24,265 nucleotides of DNA from a virus. Below are positions 13,424 through 19,886 of this stretch, in pieces. The position numbers were made by a program, and so were the translations under genes. Numbering within the stretch: position 1 is the first letter of the stretch; every line of letters begins with the position of its first letter. The notes below the pieces were generated by a model. That model ran no database searches. It was given only the letters and a program-made list of their open reading frames with translations, and had not been told where the DNA came from. The DNA lies in the IMG/VR virus record IMGVR_UViG_3300029319_000501, positions 1-24,265 of that record, one strand, 5' to 3'.

Positions 13424-14432
13424 CCGTGCCTCCAACAAGATTTTCAAGAGGGATCCTGTAAGAGGTCCGGTCACCGAGTTGCAATTGAATCGTCTTGGCG
13501 TACTCCCGACCCTGCTCATCTGGGTCAGTCCCTATATAAATCTTTAGGCTTTTGGGAATCTTTAGTTTCGAAATAGAACTGAATGATCCTGACGTACCGC
13601 CGAGAACCGCTAAATTAATGTCTAGATCCTCAACCTCTGCAGAACACTTGAGGAAATCCGTCAGGCCCTCGACGAACAACACTCCGTCTAAATCGACCGC
13701 TAGACCCTTCATCATCTTGACTGCGTAGCGATTGGGCATGAAGAGGCCTTTGGCTTCGAAACCTTTAGGCCACAGCGTCTTTGGTGCAGGGTCGCACGGT
13801 TTGATTGCTCGACCATGAAGGCTCACGAAGTTGCCGAGCTCATCGAAGGCGGGGACCACGAGCCTCCACATGGCTGTTCTGCCAGCAGGCCACCAACCTG
13901 GCCATTGATACTTGCTGCGCTCAGGAGTGACCCTGACTACTCCCGACTTGGCTAAGGCCTTCATGTTCAGGTTTCTGCTCTGCAAAAATGAAACACACTC
14001 ATCGTTCGGTGGCAGCTGATGCAACTGCAGAGACGACGCCCAGAGGCTCTTGATTTGATGATGTGGTGGGCGCTCACCCCTCAGCTTCGGTGGCTCACTG
14101 GTGATGTTTGCGCCATCGCTGATCTCACCTTCGAACCAAACTCGGACTTTGGTTTTCATGTCAGGCGTCAGCTCAGCAAACTTTGACCCACCGAGGCAAT
14201 ACGAGACCAGATCAATCCCTGAACCTTTGGCGCCACAGCGATGACACTGCCAGCCTTTGTTGTCCGTTCGTATGCCAATAGTGCCTCGCTTGTCTTTCGA
14301 GCCACGCTCGACAGCAGCACAGTTCGGGCAAGGTCCAATCGAGTTGGACTTCATGAGTTTTAGGTTGAGTCGTCTAGCTACTTCTACTACTGCAATACGC
14401 TCAGCGTCGTGTATCCACACGGCAAGCTCCAT
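13416..14432 (-). CDS. DNA primase, zinc-binding plus Toprim
   Basis: The 338-residue protein has CPNC (Cys35/38) and CHRC (Cys63/66), a zinc-binding module as in phage primases. The catalytic core includes WRLVVPAFDELGNFVSLHGR (189-208). The Toprim motifs are VEGLTDFLK (254-262, Glu255) and IGTDPDEQG (300-308, Asp303 and Asp305), with GGTSGSF between. It lacks a helicase domain, which the next gene supplies, so the T7 gp4-type functions appear split in two. The start has no clear Shine-Dalgarno, and a short gap of 31 bases separates it from the HTH gene upstream. It would synthesise RNA primers for lagging-strand replication. Confidence 0.85.
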   Translation of the reverse strand: MELAVWIHDAERIAVVEVARRLNLKLMKSNSIGPCPNCAAVERGSKDKRGTIGIRTDNKGWQCHRCGAKGSGIDLVSYCLGGSKFAELTPDMKTKVRVWFEGEISDGANITSEPPKLRGERPPHHQIKSLWASSLQLHQLPPNDECVSFLQSRNLNMKALAKSGVVRVTPERSKYQWPGWWPAGRTAMWRLVVPAFDELGNFVSLHGRAIKPCDPAPKTLWPKGFEAKGLFMPNRYAVKMMKGLAVDLDGVLFVEGLTDFLKCSAEVEDLDINLAVLGGTSGSFSSISKLKIPKSLKIYIGTDPDEQGREYAKTIQLQLGDRTSYRIPLENLVGGTDA

Positions 14433-14463
14433 CTATCTAGGGGGAAGGTTGATTAGAACACAA

Positions 14464-14745
14464 TCAGGTGCGTTCGATTTTCCACTTGAGCTTGCCGTCG
14501 CATTCGATCAACAAGGTCATCTTTACACCGGCTCTTTGGTACGCCTCCGATGCGTACCTAGCCAGAAGATTGACTGAGATCGAGTTGCGTTCGCCCTTGA
14601 GCGCATGCCACAAGTGAGTGTGGGATACGCCGAGAATGCGTCCGACTTCACGATATGAGTCGCCCAGCTCATTGAACAATGCTTGCAGAGCAGGCTTAGT
14701 ATCAATTTTGAATTTGGATTCTACTTCCTGTTGTTTGACTGACAT
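14464..14745 (-). CDS. Small helix-turn-helix transcription regulator
   Basis: ATG at 14745 has GGAG seven bases upstream and gives 93 residues; the frame extends upstream across the promoter region and is not credible there. Residues 30-62 (SYREVGRILGVSHTHLWHALKGERNSISVNL) match an XRE-type helix-turn-helix, with the second helix GVSHTHLWHALKG. The C-terminus (VKMTLLIECDGKLKWKIE) is strand-like. The gene is divergent from the third A-B pair and upstream of the primase block. A palindrome between the two promoters suggests autoregulation and control of both directions. Confidence 0.7.
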   Translation of the reverse strand: MSVKQQEVESKFKIDTKPALQALFNELGDSYREVGRILGVSHTHLWHALKGERNSISVNLLARYASEAYQRAGVKMTLLIECDGKLKWKIERT

Positions 14746-14769
14746 GTGGTGTCTCCTATTGGTGTAGCA

Positions 14770-14798
14770 ACAATAGTGAACGGTCTTGGTTCTGTCAA
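14770..14798 (-). promoter_or_regulatory. Putative promoter of the HTH/primase block
   Basis: On the minus strand, TTGACA (14793-14798), 17 bases, then TATTGT (14770-14775), 25 bases before the regulator start. The -35 is a perfect sigma-70 hexamer and the -10 matches four of six positions. It would drive the HTH gene and possibly the primase and VapE genes downstream. Confidence 0.55.
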
Positions 14799-14804
14799 AG
14801 ACAC

Positions 14805-14820
14805 TCACTACATTTAGTGA
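14805..14820. promoter_or_regulatory. Operator-like palindrome between divergent promoters
   Basis: TCACTA (14805-14810) and TAGTGA (14815-14820) are an exact inverted repeat around CATT. The site lies between the -35 boxes of the leftward and rightward promoters. The half-site TCACTACA recurs upstream of the helicase gene near 19818-19825. It is a candidate binding site for the adjacent HTH regulator. Confidence 0.45.
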
Positions 14821-14830
14821 TTGTCCGTGT

Positions 14831-14859
14831 TTGTTCAACGGACTAAGGTTTGGTAGAAT
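14831..14859 (+). promoter_or_regulatory. Putative promoter of the third A-B pair
   Basis: On the plus strand, TTGTTC (14831-14836), 17 bases, then TAGAAT (14854-14859), 25 bases before the type A start. The -10 matches five of six positions while the -35 is weak, so activation or another sigma factor is possible. It explains how two isolated rightward genes could be expressed inside the leftward block. Confidence 0.45.
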
Positions 14860-14884
14860 ACGATGTCTTCGCTGGGAGTATCTG

Positions 14885-15256
14885 ATGGCACTGACGGTAA
14901 CTGGGTTCTCGAACAACTCTTTGAGCTACAAGATCGCCTCTGAGTCAGACGCAAGTGACTCGCTGAGCTCCGACATTTTTGGTGGTGGTGGAACGCTCTA
15001 CGCGATTGATTTTGATAACCAGTCCGGTAACTCCGCCTTCTTGAAACTGTATTTGCGATCAGGGACCGTCACTGCTGGTGGAAACTCTGGTTCCGAGCCC
15101 GACATAATGTTCAAGCTCGCAGCAAACAAAGCAACTACAATTCAACTCCCAGCAGGTCTTGCGTTTACTCAACTGTCTTTTTGGGTGACAGACGCTGCAG
15201 CAACAAGCGACACGGGCGATCCTGGCACCGTAGTCCTCACCTTCCTTTGCGCTTGA
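14885..15256 (+). CDS. Paralogous virion-like protein, type A (pair 3)
   Basis: ATG at 14885 follows GGGAG by six bases and gives 123 residues; upstream in-frame ATG codons lie over the promoter region. It is the third type A paralog: MALT start, LSYKI near residue 13, LYAIDFDNQSGNSAFLK in the middle, PDIMFKL, then LPAGLAFTQLSFWV, which aligns with IPAGLSFTKLSFW of the copy at 2163. It is more similar in this block to the 2163 copy than to the 3372 copy. It is isolated from the structural block by more than 10 kb, beside its own regulator. Function is inferred as virion-associated or a host-facing variant. Confidence 0.65.
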   Translation: MALTVTGFSNNSLSYKIASESDASDSLSSDIFGGGGTLYAIDFDNQSGNSAFLKLYLRSGTVTAGGNSGSEPDIMFKLAANKATTIQLPAGLAFTQLSFWVTDAAATSDTGDPGTVVLTFLCA

Positions 15257-15263
15257 GGTAAGC

Positions 15264-15632
15264 ATGGCCGTAACTACTACGACTGCATCCAACCCATTGG
15301 TGACCACTATTGTGGTCGATGCCGACGCAGACTTGACTGTTGAGGCTGTTGCCTCTGGCAATAAGACTGTCTATGCGGTTGAAATCACCAACCCAAACAC
15401 AGCAGATGCGGTGTACTTGCACATCAAGGAAGACACCTCAGCGACACAGACATCTCAGCATGACCATCAGCTCTACTGCCCAGCAAACACAACTTGCTAC
15501 TACTACTTCCCTACGGGTATCGAAACTTCGTCAGGTATCATGATGTATGCCTCGACAACCCCTGGTGGTGGCGCGAGTGCGGTAGCGCCCGAGCAAGCGG
15601 TCACAGTCACGTTCGGATTCACAGCTCGATAG
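15264..15632 (+). CDS. Paralogous virion-like protein, type B (pair 3)
   Basis: This 122-residue protein is the third type B paralog: MAVTTTT start (compare MAVTTGT at 2550), TVYAVEITNPNTADAVYLHI strand-turn-strand, a C-P-A-N-T-T-C-Y-Y-Y-F-P-T-G segment equivalent to the P-A-F-T-K-M-C-Y-S-F-P-A-G of the 3728 copy, and a strand-like end (VTVTFGF). It begins seven bases after its type A partner, again in A-B order. The TAG stop abuts the stop of the opposing gene in the palindrome TAGCTA. No membrane helix or enzyme motif. Confidence 0.65.
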   Translation: MAVTTTTASNPLVTTIVVDADADLTVEAVASGNKTVYAVEITNPNTADAVYLHIKEDTSATQTSQHDHQLYCPANTTCYYYFPTGIETSSGIMMYASTTPGGGASAVAPEQAVTVTFGFTAR

Positions 15633-15896
15633 CTAGACCAGACAGTCAGCTGCGCCTTGTACAGCGTGCAGCTTCCTGTTTGTCCGGTTGGGTCCGTCTC
15701 CGTAGTATAGCAATCCGCGCTGCCTAAGGTTCGACACCGCGTCGTACACGGCGTTGAACACCTTCTTGCGTGTGCCAGTGCCATGGTACAGATCATCAAC
15801 GATACTGTTGACGGTCTCCTCCCCTGGCTCTGAGAGGACGTAGGTGAGCACGGTGCCTCGCATCGAGCTCCTCTTCACAGTGGTAGTCATGAACAT
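15633..15896 (-). CDS. Possible winged-helix DNA-binding protein, 87 aa
   Basis: ATG at 15896 has AAGGGA five bases upstream; ATG at 15890, overlapping the previous stop as ATGA, is also possible. The protein has a helical region (EETVNSIVDDLYHGTGTRKKVFNAVYDAVSNLRQRGLL) followed by a short Tyr/Gly hairpin (YYGDGPNRTNRKL). This is the helix-helix-helix-wing arrangement of small winged-helix regulators, although no exact family is recognised. It ends next to the stop of the third type B gene. A role in regulating the nearby divergent island is only a suggestion. Confidence 0.5.
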   Translation of the reverse strand: MFMTTTVKRSSMRGTVLTYVLSEPGEETVNSIVDDLYHGTGTRKKVFNAVYDAVSNLRQRGLLYYGDGPNRTNRKLHAVQGAADCLV

Positions 15897-16360
15897 ATGG
15901 TTCCCTTTGATTTAATGTTGATGCCGCCAGTCAATGCCGCATACATCCTGAAGTACTCGGCTTCTGACATGTCTCCCCAGTCTACTATGCGAGGCTTGAG
16001 CAATGAGTCACAGCCATCTTCCGGTATGAACGGCGTCTCAATGTCGTTGAGGGAGCCACACATCAGAGCTTTGTGCTCGTAACCCAACTCCATAATCAAC
16101 CGGACAAACTTCAAAAACGATAGGTCGGTGTTGTTTCTGTCGAACACGACCCTCTCGTCCAAAGTTCGTGGGTCGCTTGTGCCATCCCAATCTTTCATGA
16201 AGTAGACTCGGACGTTCATAAAGTTCTGTCCGGACTCACATCCCGGTTCCAGAACCAACATGTTTTTGTTGCTTTCTCGAACCACCTTCCAGAGGTTGGC
16301 AGTCAGCTTTTCGATGTTCAGTGTTCTGTAGTCAAGTTGTGTTTGTGTGGCGTCAGCCAT
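15887..16360 (-). CDS. Hypothetical protein, 157 aa
   Basis: A soluble acidic protein. Visible segments include LTANLWKVVRESNKNMLVLEPG, the strand FMNVRVYFMKDWDG, VFDRNNTDLSFLKFVRLIMELGYEH, and an aromatic C-terminal part (MSEAEYFRMYAALTGG). No motif identifies a family. Its start at 16360 follows the tRNA-Asn by 93 bases, a stretch that contains no clear promoter. The overlap with the winged-helix-like gene suggests the two are co-translated. Function unknown. Confidence 0.5.
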   Translation of the reverse strand: MADATQTQLDYRTLNIEKLTANLWKVVRESNKNMLVLEPGCESGQNFMNVRVYFMKDWDGTSDPRTLDERVVFDRNNTDLSFLKFVRLIMELGYEHKALMCGSLNDIETPFIPEDGCDSLLKPRIVDWGDMSEAEYFRMYAALTGGINIKSKGTICS

Positions 16361-16453
16361 GATGTTTTCTCTTGTTTGAGTTGTCGAAGCAGGGTTGCTT
16401 CACAATGGAGTACTCAGTCACTAGATGAGCTCCGACATGGCTTCTCAAAAAAA

Positions 16454-16526
16454 CTGGGGCGGATGGACTCGAACCACCAACTTCCTGGGTAACAACCAGG
16501 CGTTCTGCCAATTGAACTACACCCCA
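16454..16526 (-). tRNA. tRNA-Asn (anticodon GTT)
   Basis: The minus strand folds into a complete 73-base cloverleaf. The acceptor stem is TGGGGTG/CGCCCCA with one G-T pair. The D arm is GTTC-loop-GAAC. The anticodon stem is CCTGG/CCAGG with loop TTGTTAC (anticodon GTT), and the T arm GGTGG-TTCGAGT-CCATC has one G-T pair. The discriminator base is G, no CCA is encoded, and seven T residues follow (16447-16453). The first ten bases overlap the methyltransferase 3' end, whose TAG stop is tRNA positions 8-10. It would read AAC/AAU codons during phage translation. Confidence 0.92.
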
Positions 16527-17251
16527 TGATTTCTAGAACGGTCCAGTGCCAGCCGGTCAACAGCTGAGCGGTAACGCACTTCGTCGATCTCAGCTCCGAT
16601 GTATCGCCTGCCAGTACGCTGGCAAGCACGACCAACACTGCAAAGCCCAGCGTAGACATCCAGTACGAGGTCACCGGGGTTCGACCACACTTCAATCATG
16701 TTGGCCTGATACCCAATCGGCTTCTCACTGTGCGCGAGCGCCTCTCCACCCCTCCTCCTACCGAGTCCTCGGTGCTGCTCAGAGACGTGTGTCGAGCGCA
16801 GCAGCTTAGTGTTGCACGGCTTGGCCTTACCCTTCTTGTAGATGAGGATGGGCTCGGCGTTGCCCCTCCAGTGGAATCCACTGCCAGGAGCTCCGGTCTT
16901 AGCCCATGCACCGCCGGTCACGTAGGTCCACTGGATGTTCTCGGGGGTAGCCACCGCCATCCACTCCGCCAGTAGCGGGAACGTGGCCCACACGACCATG
17001 TAGGCATCGTCCGCAGCACACTCATAGGAACTGCGGACGTGCCTTACGATGTCATGCATCGTCAAGCATGGATAGTGGCTTGCTGCACTGCGAGTCTTGT
17101 CGCCACTGTTACTGTATGTCCACGGCGGGTCTACAAAAACCATACGAGCACCACGAACCTCATCGAAGAGCTCATCGATCCCGCAGTTACGCAGGTCAAT
17201 GCCCTCCGGTTGAACTGGTTCAGGTACAGATACCAGTGACAACTGCTCCAT
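16517..17251 (-). CDS. MT-A70-type DNA N6-adenine methyltransferase
   Basis: The 244-residue protein has VFVDPPWTYSNSG (38-50), the DPPW catalytic motif of adenine-N6 methyltransferases. HSEKPIGYQANMIEVW (174-189) and LDVYAGLCSVGRACQRTGRRYIGAEID (197-223) form the AdoMet-binding part; its order after DPPW is typical of MT-A70/beta-type enzymes. No restriction enzyme is encoded nearby, so this is probably an orphan methylase protecting phage DNA or marking it for regulation. The target sequence cannot be read from the protein. The start overlaps the SSB stop by one base (TAATG), and the C-terminal codons run into the tRNA gene. Confidence 0.85.
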   Translation of the reverse strand: MEQLSLVSVPEPVQPEGIDLRNCGIDELFDEVRGARMVFVDPPWTYSNSGDKTRSAASHYPCLTMHDIVRHVRSSYECAADDAYMVVWATFPLLAEWMAVATPENIQWTYVTGGAWAKTGAPGSGFHWRGNAEPILIYKKGKAKPCNTKLLRSTHVSEQHRGLGRRRGGEALAHSEKPIGYQANMIEVWSNPGDLVLDVYAGLCSVGRACQRTGRRYIGAEIDEVRYRSAVDRLALDRSRNHGV

Positions 17252-17646
17252 TAGAACGGAATCTCGTCTTCGTTGTAGCTTGAGCCACCAGCTGGACGAG
17301 CTGGAGCTCGCTCACCCATACCATTCTGTGGTTTGCTCATGAACTCGACGCGATTCGAGATAATCTCGATGCTCTTGCGCTTGTTTCCTTCCTTGTCCTC
17401 GTAATCGCTGACACGAAGCCTACCTTCGACCAAAACCTTAGACCCCTTGTCCAAAAATCGCTCGCAGTTCTCCGCTTCCTTGCCGAACACGACCACTCGG
17501 TGCCACTGAGTCTCGTCAACGTACTCACCGTCGCGCTTTACACGCTCATTCGTGGCCACGCTGAAGTTGCCAACCTTCATTCCGCCCTTTGTTTCACGGA
17601 TCTCCGGCTTCTGCCCAAGATTCCCAGCCAATATTACTTTGTTCAT
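17251..17646 (-). CDS. ssb: Single-stranded DNA-binding protein
   Basis: ATG at 17646 begins MNKVILAGNLGQKPEIRET and overlaps the upstream stop as ATGA; an in-frame start four codons earlier is less likely. The 131-residue protein has the OB-fold SSB pattern: GNLGxxPEIR, VGNFSVATNE, TQWHRVVVFGKEAENC, LDKGSKVLVEGRLRVSDYEDKEGNKR, and IEIISNRVEF. A short Gly/Ala/Pro linker leads to the acidic tip DEIPF, the canonical partner-binding tail. It coats ssDNA at the replication fork and recruits RecT, primase and helicase partners. It sits between the XF1762-type protein and the methyltransferase in the same coupled run. Confidence 0.92.
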   Translation of the reverse strand: MNKVILAGNLGQKPEIRETKGGMKVGNFSVATNERVKRDGEYVDETQWHRVVVFGKEAENCERFLDKGSKVLVEGRLRVSDYEDKEGNKRKSIEIISNRVEFMSKPQNGMGERAPARPAGGSSYNEDEIPF

Positions 17647-18104
17647 TCTTTTTCCCATCGGAACTTTTGTTGTGTTGGATGTAAGTCGACTCGAGGTCTG
17701 CTTTTCCTAGACCAAGAGCCTCCTGTTGTCTCTCCGATGAGCTTCCAACCTGCTCCTCGTAGAGATGCCCCTCCCTCTTGTGGGAGGGTGTACGTTACGC
17801 ACTTGCGATACCCCATGGCACGAGCGACTCTCCAAGCTGCGCCATACAGAGCTGAGCAAGCGTTCGGACATCCGTCCGTGGCCACTCGATTGACCTCTAC
17901 GGTCCAGCCATCGTCCAGCATTCGATTGACAGGTCTGCCCACCATGGCGACACCACGAATCTTCTCGTCCTCATCGGCCACACCGATACAGAACTTGCAG
18001 CCTCTGCTGGGCTGATGATGCCGGTGATGCTCATCCACGTAGGCACATGCCTCACGGAACGTCAGGGGCACAATCGTCAGCTTGACTTGGTTCTCCCTTT
18101 TCAT
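17643..18104 (-). CDS. XF1762-family acetyltransferase-like protein
   Basis: The 153-residue protein shows the family pattern closely: LTIVPLTFREACAYVDEHHRHHQPSRGCKFCIGV, then RGVAMVGRPVNRMLDDGWTVEVNRVATDGCPNACSALYGAAWRVARAMGY, then LPQEGGASLRGAGWKLIGETTGGSWSRKSRPRVD and HPTQQKFRWE. This family is recurrent in phages and bacterial mobile regions and is GNAT-like, but its substrate is not established. The stop overlaps the SSB start. The gene lies between a zinc-ribbon gene and ssb, so it is probably co-expressed with replication functions. Its biochemical role is unknown. Confidence 0.75.
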   Translation of the reverse strand: MKRENQVKLTIVPLTFREACAYVDEHHRHHQPSRGCKFCIGVADEDEKIRGVAMVGRPVNRMLDDGWTVEVNRVATDGCPNACSALYGAAWRVARAMGYRKCVTYTLPQEGGASLRGAGWKLIGETTGGSWSRKSRPRVDLHPTQQKFRWEKE

Positions 18105-18108
18105 GTGT

Positions 18109-18357
18109 TCAACTCACACCCTCTGGTGCATGACCATCGACTGCCTCTTGAATCATCGCGGATACATCAGTGAGGATGAGCTCCGCCGTCATCATGACGT
18201 AGCCACAGTCCACGCACTTCCGGTTGCGTGCCACGAAATCACAGGTGTACCAGTCGACAACTCGAGCCACTCGTTTGACCTCAGCTCCACGCCCTGGTTT
18301 ATTCATCGTCCGCGTCGAGACCACGCTAGTCTTCCCTCCGCACTTACTACAGTTCAT
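18109..18357 (-). CDS. Zinc-ribbon protein, NrdR-like N-terminal module
   Basis: The 82-residue protein has Cys3/Cys6 (MNCSKCGGKTSVVSTR), a basic region, Cys39, and Cys48/Cys51 in RNRKCVDCGY. The spacing CPxC...RxxxCxxCgxR/Y is that of NrdR-type zinc ribbons, the DNA-contacting module of the ribonucleotide-reductase repressor, but the ATP-cone domain is absent. Small NrdR-like ribbons of this kind occur in phages. The start overlaps the helicase stop by 11 bases. Transcription regulation is possible; ribonucleotide reductase genes are not present in the window. Confidence 0.6.
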   Translation of the reverse strand: MNCSKCGGKTSVVSTRTMNKPGRGAEVKRVARVVDWYTCDFVARNRKCVDCGYVMMTAELILTDVSAMIQEAVDGHAPEGVS

Positions 18358-19777
18358 CTGGGACTACCCTCGACACTCTCCGAACGTCGCACCCCAGTCC
18401 TCTGTAGAATCGATCACGCTTCCTGTGCATCCCGAAGAACGGCCCAAACGTATCGACAAAGTCAATCACGAGTGGTGTCTTCTTGTTGTCCGCACGTCGC
18501 ATGATGCGTCCGATACGCTGCTGAATCCTGCCCATCGACTTGGTCGGCGTGGTCAGTATCAGGGTGTCCAAACCCGGAAGGTCCAGGCCCTCATCAGCAA
18601 CCGTCGTGGCAAACACGGCCTTGATCTCTCTGGCGTCCGCGAGCTCAAGCACTTCACGTCGCTGCTTCTTCGACATCGTCCCAACCAACGTCGCTGAGCT
18701 GATGCCTTGTTCTGCCATCCGTTCGGCCAACTCTTGGCAATGCTTGACCCTATCACTCAACACCAACACTTGGCGTCCTTCTGCAACAAACCGTTTCACA
18801 AGCCTTTCGATGCGTGCATTACGGTCTTCATCCTCCACCATCTCCTTGATCCACTTCTGCCAGTCTGCCTTCTGATTCATTGGCGACCACTGTGTCGCGT
18901 AGAACTGAACCACCGGAGCCAACACATTGCCGCTCTTGATGAGGTCAGTCGTGTGAATCTCCTTCACAGCTGCACCGAAGTGCCAGTACATGATGTCGCT
19001 CAACCCATCGGGCCTGTCAGGCGTGGCGGTCAGAGCCAGTCTCGCCTCTGCTGGCATGCCGAACATGACTGCACTGAACGTAGATGCAGGAACGTGGTGG
19101 GCTTCATCGACGATGCAGAGTCCGAACTGCTTGCCGAACTCAAGGAGCTCATCGAATCTCATGCGTGCCAACGTCTGGAAGCTGGCGATGACGATGTCAC
19201 CCGTGTCGTCTTTCCTTCCGTTGCCGTAGAATGTGACGCTCGCCTCGGAGTGGCGGTTGGTCAACTGGGCCTCGATACGCTCCTTCCACTGATTTGCAAG
19301 GTCAGCGGTATGCACGAGCACAATCGTCTTTACGCCCCTGCACTTCGTGATTGCACCCAAGCCCATCATCGTCTTGCCTGCTCCACATGGGGCAACGATG
19401 ATGCCGTTGTAGTTTGCAGCAACCCAGCGGTTGACCGCATCCTCCTGGTACTCCCGCAAAGAGATGCCGTCGACGAACCGATATGAAACAGCATCGGTGG
19501 TCTTGGTGGTTCTGACGTGAACATCGAACTCGTATGAACTGATGTCGATGCCTCGAGGAATCATCAGACCACCACCCCACTTGTGCCAGAAAGGAATCGT
19601 CTGACATGCGAACACATGCGTATCGGGGATGTCGACCCACTTGCCCTTGTCGCGGAGCGACTGAGCTTGGGCGTAGGCAGGATTGTTGCACCTGTACTTA
19701 CGCTGAATCTTCTTCAGGTGAGGACTCGATGGCGGTATGAAATACCCGCCGCTCTTCACGCATGCATTCGTTGTCAT
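18347..19777 (-). CDS. Superfamily 2 DEAH-type helicase
   Basis: The 476-residue protein has, after a 100-residue N-terminal domain, the helicase core. LREYQ (107-111) acts as an entry motif, APCGAGKT (129-136) is Walker A, ASFQTLAR (198-205) follows, then VDEAHHV (223-229, DEAH) and LTATPDR (249-255). The second RecA lobe carries VLVLSDRVKHCQEL (337-350), AVFATTVADEGLDLPGLD (387-404), and the arginine-finger motif QQRIGRIMRR (419-428). The layout resembles UvsW/XPB-like repair helicases of phages. It probably remodels forks or recombination intermediates with RecT and SSB. No strong promoter was read upstream, but an operator-like palindrome lies there. Confidence 0.85.
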   Translation of the reverse strand: MTTNACVKSGGYFIPPSSPHLKKIQRKYRCNNPAYAQAQSLRDKGKWVDIPDTHVFACQTIPFWHKWGGGLMIPRGIDISSYEFDVHVRTTKTTDAVSYRFVDGISLREYQEDAVNRWVAANYNGIIVAPCGAGKTMMGLGAITKCRGVKTIVLVHTADLANQWKERIEAQLTNRHSEASVTFYGNGRKDDTGDIVIASFQTLARMRFDELLEFGKQFGLCIVDEAHHVPASTFSAVMFGMPAEARLALTATPDRPDGLSDIMYWHFGAAVKEIHTTDLIKSGNVLAPVVQFYATQWSPMNQKADWQKWIKEMVEDEDRNARIERLVKRFVAEGRQVLVLSDRVKHCQELAERMAEQGISSATLVGTMSKKQRREVLELADAREIKAVFATTVADEGLDLPGLDTLILTTPTKSMGRIQQRIGRIMRRADNKKTPLVIDFVDTFGPFFGMHRKRDRFYRGLGCDVRRVSRVVPDEL

Positions 19778-19806
19778 TGTTCTCTCTGTGTTGGTGTAAG
19801 AAGTAT

Positions 19807-19823
19807 ACTACATTTTGTGTAGT
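19807..19823. promoter_or_regulatory. Operator-like palindrome upstream of the helicase
   Basis: ACTACA (19807-19812) and TGTAGT (19818-19823) are an exact inverted repeat around five bases. Read on the minus strand, the site begins TCACTACA, the half-site also present at 14805. It lies about 30-46 bases upstream of the helicase start and overlaps a TATACT (-10-like) sequence, but no matching -35 was found. The 109-base gap 19778-19886 holds nothing else that I can identify. Confidence 0.4.
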
Positions 19824-19886
19824 GAGGCATCTATTCGACCCACGACATGCCTCCCTGCTCGCTCTCCAGAATGTCCAACCCTTGGT

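Noticed and set aside
16447-16453. T7 run after the tRNA as an intrinsic terminator
   Set aside because: No stem separate from the tRNA acceptor precedes it, so it may instead be a processing or trailer sequence.
16517-17251. Methyltransferase as half of a restriction-modification system
   Set aside because: No restriction endonuclease is visible in the neighbouring genes; an orphan phage methylase is simpler.
18707-19486. 259-codon plus-strand open frame over the helicase
   Set aside because: Fully antisense to the helicase core; long because of codon composition on the real strand.
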